64,000 bases of DNA from Rhizobiales bacterium IMCC20636 (GTDB lineage Bacteria > Pseudomonadota > Alphaproteobacteria > Rhizobiales > GCA-2746425). This document shows positions 50,646 through 59,211 of this stretch, piece by piece (position 1 is the first letter of the stretch; each line of letters opens with the position of its first letter). The stretch covers positions 1,519,001-1,583,000 of the forward strand of contig CP018226.1 in the NCBI GenBank assembly GCA_016865015.1, in the 5' to 3' direction. The translations under genes were made by a program, and so were the position numbers. Below the pieces are notes generated by a model. The model was not told the origin of the DNA, made no database searches, and worked only from the letters and a program-made list of their open reading frames with translations.

Positions 50646-51112
50646 TGTGTGGTCCATTGGAAATACTTGGTGCTGCGGCAAGCCTTGCTGGTGGTGCCAT
50701 GAAGGGCATTTCCGGATATCAGCAGCAACAGGCGATGGCAGCCCAATCGCGAGCCAATGCGGATATGTTGAAACGTCAGGCTTTGCTGGAGCGCGACAAG
50801 ACCTCCCATGAAGGACGTCAATTCCGGAAAAACGCACACCGCCTCGCTGCGAAACAGGTCGCGTCTGCCTCAGCCAGTGGATTCCGGATTGATGGGTCGA
50901 CCCTGGATTTCATTGAAGGGGCAGCTGCTGAAAGTGATCTGGATTTGCAGGCGATCCGATATGGCGGGCAAATTCGGGCAAACAATCTGCAGCTTCAGGC
51001 GCAACAATTGCGACATGATGCAAAGAGCCAGTCGAAAGCCTCTGGCTTGGCATTCATTTCACCTGTCATAAGTTCGGCTTCCAGACTTGGGCGCGGCTTT
51101 GCCATGTCATAA
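50645..51112 (+). CDS. Internal virion protein (T7 gp14-like)
   Basis: The 155-residue protein begins CGPLEILGAAASLAGGAMKG, a glycine/alanine-rich hydrophobic segment, followed by a Gln-rich helix and the conserved ASASGFRIDGSTLDFIEGAA. This is the gp14 type of small internal core protein that inserts in the host membrane during DNA ejection. Its ATG overlaps the previous stop (TAATG). Confidence 0.8.
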   Translation: MCGPLEILGAAASLAGGAMKGISGYQQQQAMAAQSRANADMLKRQALLERDKTSHEGRQFRKNAHRLAAKQVASASASGFRIDGSTLDFIEGAAAESDLDLQAIRYGGQIRANNLQLQAQQLRHDAKSQSKASGLAFISPVISSASRLGRGFAMS

Positions 51113-51196
51113 TTCAGCGATTTACGTTTAAGTTTGCCTGCGTTCGGTGAGGGCTGCACCTTACCGGCCAAATCAAAATCACCCGAACTGACAGCT

Positions 51197-51216
51197 GCCG
51201 CAAGGCGGCTTTTTTT
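51197..51216 (+). terminator. Rho-independent terminator after internal virion protein gene
   Basis: GCCGC (51197-51201) and GCGGC (51205-51209) with a 3-nt loop, followed by seven T's. The stem is short, so termination may be partial before the fibre gene. Confidence 0.7.
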
Positions 51217-51229
51217 ATGGAAACACACA

Positions 51230-52603
51230 ATGACCGAGACAGTATCCAAGAATTTCCAGCAATGGGTTGGAGATGGGAGTACCGATGCCTACACCCTGTC
51301 AAATGTGACATTGCTGGATGATACACATCTTGCTGTTTATCTTGATGACACCATTCAGGCGGTTGCCACTGATTACACTGTGAGCATGGATTCCCAGATC
51401 GCAACGGTGACATTTCTGACGCCACCTGCCACGGGACAACGCGTTTCGATTGTCCGAGAGGAGCCCTTCGAGCAGAACACGGATTTGACCACCGTGAATA
51501 CATTTCGGGCTGAGGGATTTGAAGGGGCACTGGATGCGATTGTCCGGCAGATTTTTCGCTTGTGGCATCGTTTAACGCGTTCACTGTCGCTTCCGGACAG
51601 CAATCTGGATGGAGCTGGACAATTTGATGCGCGATCAAACAGGATCGGCAATGTTGCAGACCCGACTGACGAGCAGGATGCTGTGACCAAGGCCTTTGCA
51701 GATAGTAATTATGCGCATCAGGCTACTGCTGGCGGTGATATGTTCAAGGCGGTGTATGACACAGACGGCGATGGTAAAGTCAATGAGGCAGTGACCGCAG
51801 ATGTGGTGCCATGGAGTGGCCTGACCGGTGTTCCTGTCAGCTTCATGCCTTCAAGTCATACGCATACTGCATCTGACACTGCTGATTTCAGCACTGTGGT
51901 TGACGCAAGAATTACCAATTCTGCACAAGATATGGCCATTTGGGAAACCGGCACCGGAGCCACTGAAGGGGCTGTCAGCCCCGCGAAAGTGGCGGCAGCC
52001 ATCGCCGCGCTGGCGACCGGCGGCGGTGACATGATCAAGGCCAATTACGACAGCAATAATGATGGAAAAGTTGATGCAGCGGATATGGCGGATGGTGCGC
52101 CATGGGCAGGACTGACCGGTGTGCCGGCTACGTTTGTACCATCATCACATAGCCATACAGCGTCGGATGTGATCGATTTCAGTGCTGCGGCAGATGTCAG
52201 GATATCTGACGCAATCGGGGCATCGGTACAGGCTTATGATTTGGATACAGCCAAAACCGATATTGCCCAGACGTTTACGGCTCTGCAGGCCTGCAGTGTT
52301 GAAACCTTGACGGATGGCACAACCATAACGCCGACCGGAACAAGAAACCTTCACCAGGTTACTTTGGGGGGCAACCGTGTTCTAGCCAATCCGACCAGCA
52401 TTACGGCGGGGGCGACATATCTTTTCAAAATTGCACAGGATGGCACCGGATCGCGAACGCTTGCATGGGGCGCAGCTTATGAGTTTCCGGGTGGAACGAC
52501 CCCGACACTCAGCATAGGCGAAAATGATCTAGATGTATTTTCCGGCGTGTCGTTCGATGGAACGACCATCCAAATGGTGACAGCAGGGCAGGAATTCAGC
52601 TGA
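51230..52603 (+). CDS. Tail fibre protein with T7-type N-terminus
   Basis: The 457-residue protein starts with the T7 tail-fibre attachment domain (VSKNFQQWVGDGSTDAYTLS, VTFLTPPATGQRVSIVREEP, FEGALDAIVRQIFRL, about 5-110). Then two related repeats of about 85 residues occur (YDTDGDGKVNEA and YDSNNDGKVDAADMADGAPW, each leading to GLTGVP and SSH-HTASD). A C-terminal beta domain follows (LGGNRVLANPTSITAG). ATG 51230 is chosen because the fibre domain begins there. It determines host binding. Confidence 0.85.
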   Translation: MTETVSKNFQQWVGDGSTDAYTLSNVTLLDDTHLAVYLDDTIQAVATDYTVSMDSQIATVTFLTPPATGQRVSIVREEPFEQNTDLTTVNTFRAEGFEGALDAIVRQIFRLWHRLTRSLSLPDSNLDGAGQFDARSNRIGNVADPTDEQDAVTKAFADSNYAHQATAGGDMFKAVYDTDGDGKVNEAVTADVVPWSGLTGVPVSFMPSSHTHTASDTADFSTVVDARITNSAQDMAIWETGTGATEGAVSPAKVAAAIAALATGGGDMIKANYDSNNDGKVDAADMADGAPWAGLTGVPATFVPSSHSHTASDVIDFSAAADVRISDAIGASVQAYDLDTAKTDIAQTFTALQACSVETLTDGTTITPTGTRNLHQVTLGGNRVLANPTSITAGATYLFKIAQDGTGSRTLAWGAAYEFPGGTTPTLSIGENDLDVFSGVSFDGTTIQMVTAGQEFS

Positions 52604-52788
52604 TGGTTACACGAGATAGAGGCCTTTTGAGTTGTGAGGATTTGATATTCAATCGTCATGACGGTTGCATGAGCGCAGTGAGCGCTGATTTCCGAAAAAT
52701 TGAAAAGGAGATGCTACGGGGAGGTGCAACAACCATTCCAGCACGTTTGATGAACAGTTCTTGGAAGCAAGCAAAGGATTTTGCGTAA
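52603..52788 (+). CDS. Small phage hypothetical protein after tail fibre
   Basis: A 61-residue protein coupled at both ends: its ATG overlaps the fibre stop (TGATG) and its TAA overlaps the next ATG (TAATG). It has a basic start, then DFRKIEKEMLRGGATTIP. No family recognised; a fibre chaperone is possible by position. Confidence 0.5.
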   Translation: MVTRDRGLLSCEDLIFNRHDGCMSAVSADFRKIEKEMLRGGATTIPARLMNSSWKQAKDFA

Positions 52789-53459
52789 TGTTTGCAATGC
52801 ACGGAATGATGGCTGGTGGCGTATATCGAGGCGTTTCGACTCCAGAAGAAAATTTCGAGGTGACAGACAGCTACTCAACGTCGGCAAACTTATCTAGCTA
52901 CACCTTATCTAACGCTAATATTGGGATGGCGGACGACAGCAGAGTTATATACGTCGCGGCCATATATGCGAGGGGTGCCTTAGGGAACCCGACTTGTACG
53001 GTAGGTGGAACCAACCTTAATATTATCATCTCCGATTTAAATAATGGCGCAAACAACCACTCTGTTGTTCTGTTTGCTGGTGTCATAGATGCTTCGCACG
53101 GTACCACAGCCGATGTCATTGTTGATCCATCAGGCTCAGCGGAAGCGATGGGCTTCGTGGTTTGCGCCTCCTATAATAATTCTGCTGGCGCAATCGCCTC
53201 TGACACGGCGCAAAGCACAAGCAATACGATCAGCGGTTTGACCGTCAGTACTGGCGGAGTTGGAATTTGCGCGTTTTACGGTCAAAACAATGTGAACGCT
53301 GCTACTTTTACCAATGCGACAGAGATATTTGTCCACGGTGATAATATTAATTCTGGTGGAGCTGTGGGCAAAATTCTTGGTTCTTCATCATCTAATGTAA
53401 TCTGTAATCTAAGCCCTACGGCCACAGGAAAATACTCAATTGCAGCTGCATTCAGATAA
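52788..53459 (+). CDS. Distal tail/fibre-associated hypothetical protein
   Basis: A 223-residue Ser/Asn/Gly/Thr-rich beta protein without charged clusters (VTDSYSTSANLSSYTLSNAN, STSNTISGLTVSTGGVGICA, ending ATGKYSIAAAFR). This sequence style is found in phage tip or receptor-binding proteins. AAGGA precedes ATG at about 8 nt. The base composition is more AT-rich than neighbouring phage genes, which suggests recent acquisition. Confidence 0.6.
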   Translation: MFAMHGMMAGGVYRGVSTPEENFEVTDSYSTSANLSSYTLSNANIGMADDSRVIYVAAIYARGALGNPTCTVGGTNLNIIISDLNNGANNHSVVLFAGVIDASHGTTADVIVDPSGSAEAMGFVVCASYNNSAGAIASDTAQSTSNTISGLTVSTGGVGICAFYGQNNVNAATFTNATEIFVHGDNINSGGAVGKILGSSSSNVICNLSPTATGKYSIAAAFR

Positions 53460-53590
53460 AGCCAGATCGGTTCATCAGAGCTTTGGCGTTTTTCGTTTTT
53501 TGCCTCACCAAGCGAACAATCGTCCCTGATGTGTTTGAGAGTGTCAAGCAGTAGTGCGGATTGACACAAATTTCAACGAACGGAGTTTCA

Positions 53591-54220
53591 ATGGCTGATC
53601 TTATCAAAGGCGATACGGCGCTGATTGTTGATGAATGCAAGGCGCGGGGCGTTTTGCGTAATCAGTGCGCGTATGTGCTGGCGACTGCTTTTTGGGAGAC
53701 CGCGCGGACGATGAAGCCCGTGCGGGAATATGGCAGTGAAATCTATCTGAAGACAAAGCGTTATTATCCATATGTCGGCATGGGGTATGTGCAACTGACA
53801 TGGGAGGCGAATTACAAACGTGCCAGCGATGAGCTTGGTGTCGATTTTCTGGCAGATCCCCGCAAGCTGCTGGAAGCAGAATATGCGGTCAGAATTCTCG
53901 TCAAGGGGATGGTCGAGGGCTGGTTCACTGGCAAAAAGCTTTCACACTATATCACATTGCAAAAATCCGACTTTCTCAATGCTCGCCGTATCATCAATGG
54001 CACAGATCGGAATGGAGAGATTGCGGTGATTGCCGAAAACTATGATCAGACACTCACTGAGGCAGGTTATGGAGTCACCAATGATCGGATGAAGACAGCT
54101 TTGCCTGGCTATCGCGATGACAGGTTACCTGGCGCGCAACCGCCCGGTCCGCCGGGCAGTCACAAAACATTCTGGATCAATCTAGCCGCTCTTTTTGGGC
54201 GGCTTTTTTACAGGAGATAG
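53591..54220 (+). CDS. Phage endolysin, GH19/lysozyme-like
   Basis: The 209-residue enzyme has LATAFWETARTMKPVREYG with a candidate catalytic glutamate and then YYPYVGMGYVQLTWEANYKR, the YxGRGxxQLT-type motif of GH19 chitinase/lysozyme endolysins. AEYAVRILVKGMVEGWFTGK and LNARRIINGTDR complete the pattern. A short hydrophobic C-terminus (FWINLAALFGRLF) may aid membrane contact. ATG 53591 follows GGAG. The last codons overlap a terminator hairpin. Confidence 0.85.
   Translation: MADLIKGDTALIVDECKARGVLRNQCAYVLATAFWETARTMKPVREYGSEIYLKTKRYYPYVGMGYVQLTWEANYKRASDELGVDFLADPRKLLEAEYAVRILVKGMVEGWFTGKKLSHYITLQKSDFLNARRIINGTDRNGEIAVIAENYDQTLTEAGYGVTNDRMKTALPGYRDDRLPGAQPPGPPGSHKTFWINLAALFGRLFYRR
54184..54210 (+). 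terminator. Rho-independent terminator embedded in the endolysin 3' end
   Basis: AGCCGC (54184-54189) pairs with GCGGCT (54199-54204) and is followed by T's to 54209. It lies in the last 37 bases of the endolysin frame, so it encodes the protein end and a stop for transcription at once. Confidence 0.65.
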
Positions 54221-54224
54221 AGCT

Positions 54225-54425
54225 TTGAAAGGTTTTCGGACCCTTATTGTAAATGCCGCAATTGTAGCGGTGCCGGTTATTGTTGAAACACTAGCGTTTC
54301 TGGACGCTTTTGATTGGCGTTCGGTTTTGCCTTCCGAGAAGGCTGGATGGCTGATTATGGTGATCGGCCTGTTGAATATCTGGCTGCGTTTTTTGACGAC
54401 GACGCCTGTTGGTCAAAGGTCTTGA
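54225..54425 (+). CDS. Small phage membrane protein, holin-like
   Basis: A 66-residue protein from TTG 54225, 7 nt after AGGAGA. Two hydrophobic segments (LIVNAAIVAVPVIVETLAFL and AGWLIMVIGLLNIWLRFL) separated by a short acidic loop, typical of small holins or holin partners. Its stop overlaps the start of the 3TM holin by TTGA. Confidence 0.65.
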   Translation: MKGFRTLIVNAAIVAVPVIVETLAFLDAFDWRSVLPSEKAGWLIMVIGLLNIWLRFLTTTPVGQRS

Positions 54426-54808
54426 TCGCCCGGTTGATTGCCTGGGTCACAGGTGGCGCTTTGGATCGCATTGGCGGTCATCTCAAGGATGCCTATCTAG
54501 CCAAAACCCAGGCGCAAACCAATGTGCAAAAGCTTGAAGCCGATATCCGAATTCATCAGTTGGAAGCCCAGCAGAATTTGTTATTGGCCGAGCAAAACAA
54601 GGGGCTGACACGTTGGATCAGACCAGCCATTGCATTCCCGTTTGTCACATATCTTTGGAAGGTGGTGCTGCTGGATAAGGTGTTTGGCTTGGGACGCACT
54701 GATCCGCTGTCAGCTGAACTGGGTGAAATCATGATGGTGATGATCGGTGCGTATTTTCTGACAAGGCCGTTCGAGACATTTCTCGGGCGTTTTGGCTCTT
54801 CGCGGTGA
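54422..54808 (+). CDS. 3TM-type holin
   Basis: The 128-residue protein has a start helix (IARLIAWVTGGALDRIGGHL), a Gln-rich coiled segment (VQKLEADIRIHQLEAQQNLL), then RWIRPAIAFPFVTYLWKVVL and a second span GEIMMVMIGAYFLTRPFETF. The NxxRWIRP-like turn between coil and spans is typical of the Holin_3TM family. No ATG exists; TTG 54422 overlaps the upstream stop (TTGA). Confidence 0.75.
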   Translation: MIARLIAWVTGGALDRIGGHLKDAYLAKTQAQTNVQKLEADIRIHQLEAQQNLLLAEQNKGLTRWIRPAIAFPFVTYLWKVVLLDKVFGLGRTDPLSAELGEIMMVMIGAYFLTRPFETFLGRFGSSR

Positions 54809-54850
54809 AGATGAGATGGCATCGTCTCGCAATGCAGTGGATGGAGCAAT

Positions 54851-55105
54851 ATGACCAACCAATCAATTGATGTGCAACTGGCTCTGCTGTCTCAAAAGAT
54901 ACAGATCATGATGGATGAAAGTCGGAGATCGACTGCAGATATGAGGACCGAGATCCGGAGTCTGAAATCAGATATGGCTGATATCAAAACTCAGGCTGCA
55001 AGGTGGAAAGGTGCCTTCGCGGTTATGCTTGGCGCGGCCGCTTTTGTCATTGGCCTCATAACTGTCTGGGAAAAGCTAGGTGCTTTGTTCAAAGCCCAAT
55101 CGTGA
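54851..55105 (+). CDS. Small phage protein with coiled coil and membrane span
   Basis: The 84-residue protein has a long coiled coil (LLSQKIQIMMDESRRSTADM, then EIRSLKSDMADIKTQ) and one C-terminal span (GAFAVMLGAAAFVIGLITVW). GGAG lies 5 nt before ATG. It is the last gene of the lysis cassette; haemolysin XhlA-like or spanin-like roles are possible. Confidence 0.65.
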   Translation: MTNQSIDVQLALLSQKIQIMMDESRRSTADMRTEIRSLKSDMADIKTQAARWKGAFAVMLGAAAFVIGLITVWEKLGALFKAQS

Positions 55106-55441
55106 TCGGTTGAACGGTTTTCATTTCGGAAAACAAACCAGCTGCCCCACTCAGGAGTTTCAAGTGGGATGGCTGGTTTTGTCTGTCTTAGTATTTGGGC
55201 TGTTTCATACCCAGTACGTCAAGGTCATACTGATCGATTTTGCGTCCTTGATTTGTCGCTAATCCGGCGCGAACACCTGCGAAAAATATGTCGATGAAGT
55301 TTGGTTTTTTCGAAGTCATATATCTATCTCCAATTCATCGAAACAGATAGCTGCTCACCAAGCCGTTCACCAGTGCAGATCAAACGCGGCTGCTATGCAA
55401 AAACTGCAACCTGGTTTGCGCAATGCGGTTTTTTCACACCC
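55106..55441. other. Intergenic region at the right prophage boundary
   Basis: 336 bp without a recognised gene. It contains TGAACGGTTTT (55111-55121), the same 11-mer as at 36145-36155, a terminator at 55136-55180, and an AT-rich stretch around 55280-55340. Confidence 0.45.
55136..55180 (+). terminator. Terminator after the phage lysis cassette
   Basis: AACCAGC (55136-55142) pairs with GCTGGTT (55172-55178) and CCCACT (55146-55151) with AGTGGG (55163-55168), with a 3-nt internal loop between; T's follow. Confidence 0.75.
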
Positions 55442-56635
55442 TCATGTGCGGCGCCGGTCCAGTTGTTGCTGCAATGCTGCGACGTATTTTTCAAATTTCC
55501 AATTCTCCTCCAGAGCCTGCAGAGCCAAATCTTTCTGGGTCTGTGGCGCCAATCCGCCGACGGGTGGGTCATTGTCAAGACTTGTCGGGAAGGCATAACA
55601 ATCTGCAGCGCATGTAACGGCGTTTTCTATTTCATGAACAGTTAATTTGTCTCTCAATTTTGCTTCCAGTAATACCGGATAGATGAGCCTGCACATGCCA
55701 ATCCGGTCGATTGTTTCCATTGGCTGGCCAAAGGCTGACGACACCTGCAGAAGATTTGCCATTCGGGCAAGGTCTGTCGTCTTGTTCGCGCCTGCTGCAT
55801 GATACAAAGCCGGATTGAAGAACAGAAGATCGCCCTTGTTCAGGTCGAGCTGGACGCAACGGGTCTCAAAAACCTCCCGAAAATCCTCACGTGTATAGGC
55901 CACATAACCGGCACCGTAGCGCTGGGAAAAGGGCAGGAGTTTTGTCGGGCCGCTTTCGATTGGCATGTCACAATGGGCTATGCCGGCCTGCAATGTCAGA
56001 GCCGCTGACATGTGGTGCAGATGTGGTGGATATTTTGCTGCCTGATCTGACGGCAAAAATCCCAAATGATAATCCCGATGGGCCTCCTGCGCTTCACCGC
56101 CTGGACGGACCAGATTAATCTGCGATGCCATTTTATAGTTGGGGCCAAGCCAGGCTTCGCATCCCAAGGCCACCATGTCGTTGCCAAAATAGCTTGCAAA
56201 TACCAGCGGGTTTTGCTCGCACAATTTCTGCATGGAATTCCAAATGCGGTCATTTGCACCTGCTTTTGCAAAGTGATCACCGCCTGAACCCGATAGCTTT
56301 TCGCGCGCGATGATCTGGTTGAAAATCTCGCTGGCAGCATCGAGCACCGTCTTATCCTGAAATGCATTTCGAATGACGAATGTGCCAGCCCCCTGAAGCA
56401 GGACCTGGCCCAGTTCCGCTAATACGGTTTGTCGCCCTTCGGCTGCCGTGAACAATTCGTGCAATTGATCTGCGTGATAGATGGGAATGTTTTTTTCAAT
56501 TGCGGATGCGCTTGGCACATCAACCTCAAGAGTTTCCCCTTTCAGCGAGCCCAGAAACTCTGACAGAGAGGCAGTTTGCTTGGTGTACCAACTGATGGGT
56601 TCGGGTGTGTAGCCTGTGTTATCAAGGGCTGACAT
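55442..56635 (-). CDS. Phytanoyl-CoA dioxygenase (PhyH) family protein
   Basis: The 397-residue Fe(II)/2-oxoglutarate oxygenase has the H-x-D pair in EAHRDYHLGFLP near residue 215 and a distal histidine in FFNPALYHAAGANKT near 305, with an arginine nearby for 2-oxoglutarate. VVALGCEAWLGPNYKM-type sequence (here MVALGCEAWLGPNYK) and LTLQAGIAHCDMPIESGP complete the double-stranded helix. The ATG follows GGAGGAG. It is divergent from a LacI-type regulator that probably controls it. The substrate is unknown; relatives hydroxylate small osmolytes, phosphonates and lipids. Confidence 0.85.
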   Translation of the reverse strand: MSALDNTGYTPEPISWYTKQTASLSEFLGSLKGETLEVDVPSASAIEKNIPIYHADQLHELFTAAEGRQTVLAELGQVLLQGAGTFVIRNAFQDKTVLDAASEIFNQIIAREKLSGSGGDHFAKAGANDRIWNSMQKLCEQNPLVFASYFGNDMVALGCEAWLGPNYKMASQINLVRPGGEAQEAHRDYHLGFLPSDQAAKYPPHLHHMSAALTLQAGIAHCDMPIESGPTKLLPFSQRYGAGYVAYTREDFREVFETRCVQLDLNKGDLLFFNPALYHAAGANKTTDLARMANLLQVSSAFGQPMETIDRIGMCRLIYPVLLEAKLRDKLTVHEIENAVTCAADCYAFPTSLDNDPPVGGLAPQTQKDLALQALEENWKFEKYVAALQQQLDRRRT

Positions 56636-56736
56636 GGTGGTCTCCTCCGTTTCCTCTTTGACAGGATACAGAATGTGCGGCATGCACTCACTGCAAGAAA
56701 CCATCAAAAAACCATCAAAATGGATCGAGAATCGAC

Positions 56737-57765
56737 TTGGGCTCACACAGGTTTCTGGTGAAGGAAATTGCAATCCAGGCAGGCGTCAGCACGGCAACGG
56801 TTGATCGTGTTCTGAACAATCGTTTGCATGTGAGGCATCAAACGCGCATTCGGGTTATGCGCGCCTTGGAAGAGTTGGAGCGGCTTCAGGACAGTTTAAA
56901 CATGTCCGGTGACAGATTTCTCATTGATGTTGTTGTTGAGGCTCCTGATCGATTTGCCGAGATTGTCCGCGAGGCCGTGGAGGCGGAAATCATCAGTTTC
57001 CGGCCAGCATTGGTTCGCCCGAGATTTCATCTGAGAGAGACCTGGACAACGCCGGATCTGGTTGCGCGGGTCAAGCGGATTGGCAATAGTGGCAGCAAGG
57101 GCGTGCTTCTCAAAGCCAAGAACCTGTCTGATATTCGCTGCGCAATTGGAGTGTTGCACAAGCAGAACGTCCCAACCGCAACATTGGTGACAGATATTCC
57201 GGACAGCGCCCGCATCGCCTATGCAGGGATGGATAATGTTTGTGCAGGTGAAACTGCGTCCTATCTGATGTCACGTTTTGTTGTTGCTCTTGGGGGAACC
57301 GTTCTTGTGACGATCAGTCACGACGATTTTCTTGGAGAAGCGGATCGTGTGGCAAGTTTCCGGCAGGCTATCTTGGTTGCGCGGCCGGATTTGAAACTGG
57401 CACAGATCAGCTGTGGTCATGCTCAATCGACGACCACAAGAAGACAGGTCTCGGACTTGTTGGAGCGGGGCGCCAGGATCACAGGCGTATATTCGGCCGG
57501 TGGGGGCAACCGCGCAATCCTTGAAGCATTTGATACCCACAGTGCTCCTGAACCTGTGGTTATCGGGCATGATCTGGACGACGAAAACCGCGTTTTGTTG
57601 CGGGCAGGGCGCATCAGTGCCCTTATTGTGCATGACCTTAATCAAGATATCAGGCAGGCATTTGCCGGATTTATCAGTTTCCACAAACCGAAATTCAAAA
57701 CTGAGGCTGTGCGGTTTTCTACCGTACAAATCGTGACGCCCGCCAATATTCCTGAGATCGTATGA
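56737..57765 (+). CDS. LacI-family-type transcriptional regulator
   Basis: The 342-residue protein has the LacI helix-turn-helix (LVKEIAIQAGVSTATVDRVL) and a periplasmic-binding-like sensor (GVYSAGGGNRAILEAFDTHS, VVIGHDLDDENRVLLRAGRI). The VDRVLNNR hinge and GVYSAGGGN-type pocket resemble regulators of sugar or inositol use. TTG 56737 is chosen because no ATG is in frame before the HTH; GTG 56758 would be too late. It is divergent from the PhyH gene at 100 bp. Confidence 0.85.
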   Translation: MGSHRFLVKEIAIQAGVSTATVDRVLNNRLHVRHQTRIRVMRALEELERLQDSLNMSGDRFLIDVVVEAPDRFAEIVREAVEAEIISFRPALVRPRFHLRETWTTPDLVARVKRIGNSGSKGVLLKAKNLSDIRCAIGVLHKQNVPTATLVTDIPDSARIAYAGMDNVCAGETASYLMSRFVVALGGTVLVTISHDDFLGEADRVASFRQAILVARPDLKLAQISCGHAQSTTTRRQVSDLLERGARITGVYSAGGGNRAILEAFDTHSAPEPVVIGHDLDDENRVLLRAGRISALIVHDLNQDIRQAFAGFISFHKPKFKTEAVRFSTVQIVTPANIPEIV

Positions 57766-57880
57766 TGGGGCGCAGAATTGCGTTGTCTCGACACCGTGCC
57801 AACACAAGAAAGAAGGCTTAAGCGACACTGAAGTCTCGCCTGTTCGGGCTGCATCAATGGATGGAGACTGGTAGATTGAT

Positions 57881-59119
57881 TCAACTTTTGCGTTTTTCAG
57901 TCGGTTTGGCAGCCTTGGTGGCAAGTCTTAAAAATTGTGGCGATGTTCTGATCAGCGCGACGAAACGTCTGTCACGTCTTGGTGTCAGACCTGGCCGAGC
58001 CAATGAGCGAATGATTGTGAACACCACCAGCATGCCGTGTATCAAACTTGTGTAGAGAAAGATTGCGGGCGAGCCAAACTGTTCGGCAAATACCGCGGCA
58101 AAAAACGGACCGCCAATGGCTCCCGCTGAAAAGAAAAACATCAAACCAGCTGCCACCAGCACGTATTGATCGTCTTTGGCCTGATCGTTGGCGTGGGCTG
58201 CAGACAGGGCGTAGAGCGGCATGGCAAATGCACCAAATGCGAAAATTCCGATCATGCTTCCGGTTTGGGAACTTGTCCCCAGCATTGATAATGTAACGCT
58301 TGCAGCGATGGCACCACAGGTGGCAATCATCAGCGCAATGCGGCGATTATAGCGATCGGACAGCCAACCCAGCGGATATTGCAGCAATATGCCACCAGCA
58401 ATTCCAACGCTCATGAACAATGCGATGCCGGTTTCATCAAATCCAACATCCTGAGCATACAACGGTCCGATGTTTCGGAAGGCTGACATGGTCAGACCGA
58501 TTGTAAAGCAGCCGAAACAAGCCAAGGGTGAAATCGCCCAAATGGCCTTCAGATCAAATCTGAAATTCTCAGGTGGTTTTGGACTGGATTTGTCAGACAG
58601 GGAAATCGGTACAATGGACAGGCAATACAGCATCGCCGCGACCGAAAAGATTGCAAAACTCATGACGCCAAAAGCCGGGATCAGAAACTGGCTGCTGGTG
58701 ACCGCAAGCAGATCTATGATCCTGTAGACCGACAGAACGCGGGCGCGGTTGTGCTTTTGTGCTTTGGAATTGATCCAGCTTTCAACAGTGGTGAAGAGAC
58801 CCGAGAAGCAAAACCCCATGACAAAACGCATGGCCACCCAGAGAAGGGAATCGATTGCCAGCACCATCAGCAGTGTGCAGACCGCTGACATGGCTGCCAG
58901 TGCCGCAAAAGTCCGGATGTGGCCAACTGATTGCAACAGGCGTGGCGCATAGATGCAGGCCAACAAAAAGCCGGTTGAATACCCTGCGCCAATCAGGCCG
59001 ATATCAAGCGGTGAAAACCCTTCTGCAGTTCCCCGCAGAGTGATCAGCGTGCCTTGAAGGCCGTTGCCTGCCAGCAATATGCCAGCAGCAATGAGAAGGG
59101 GGAGGAGGGCAAGTGGCAT
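57881..59119 (-). CDS. MFS transporter (YcaD-like)
   Basis: The 412-residue carrier has twelve spans. LLIAAGILLAGNGLQGTLIT and LRGTAEGFSPLDIGLIGAGY at the start and MRFVMGFCFSGLFTTVESWI are characteristic of the YcaD branch. GGILLQYPLGWLSDRYNRRI is the classic MFS loop motif. Substrate unknown. It is convergent with the LacI-type regulator gene and apparently monocistronic. Confidence 0.87.
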   Translation of the reverse strand: MPLALLPLLIAAGILLAGNGLQGTLITLRGTAEGFSPLDIGLIGAGYSTGFLLACIYAPRLLQSVGHIRTFAALAAMSAVCTLLMVLAIDSLLWVAMRFVMGFCFSGLFTTVESWINSKAQKHNRARVLSVYRIIDLLAVTSSQFLIPAFGVMSFAIFSVAAMLYCLSIVPISLSDKSSPKPPENFRFDLKAIWAISPLACFGCFTIGLTMSAFRNIGPLYAQDVGFDETGIALFMSVGIAGGILLQYPLGWLSDRYNRRIALMIATCGAIAASVTLSMLGTSSQTGSMIGIFAFGAFAMPLYALSAAHANDQAKDDQYVLVAAGLMFFFSAGAIGGPFFAAVFAEQFGSPAIFLYTSLIHGMLVVFTIIRSLARPGLTPRRDRRFVALIRTSPQFLRLATKAAKPTEKRKS

Positions 59120-59211
59120 TACAGGTTACTCATGTCGATACTGACAGTATCAAGCGCCTCATGCCTGGAAATGTCCAGCCTGAGAGATGCGAATTGATGT
59201 GTGCTCAGAGC

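Noticed and set aside
36448-55105. Recoded phage genome in which TAG is read as an amino acid
   Set aside because: Several genes end at TAG with correct boundaries (43285, 47619, 54220, and host genes at 1480 and 18111), so TAG works as a stop. Separate nonsense mutations or occasional suppression fit better.
36448-55105. Gene transfer agent of the Rhodobacter type
   Set aside because: The tail genes are T7/podovirus-like, not siphovirus-like, and the terminase is interrupted, so the known GTA family does not fit.
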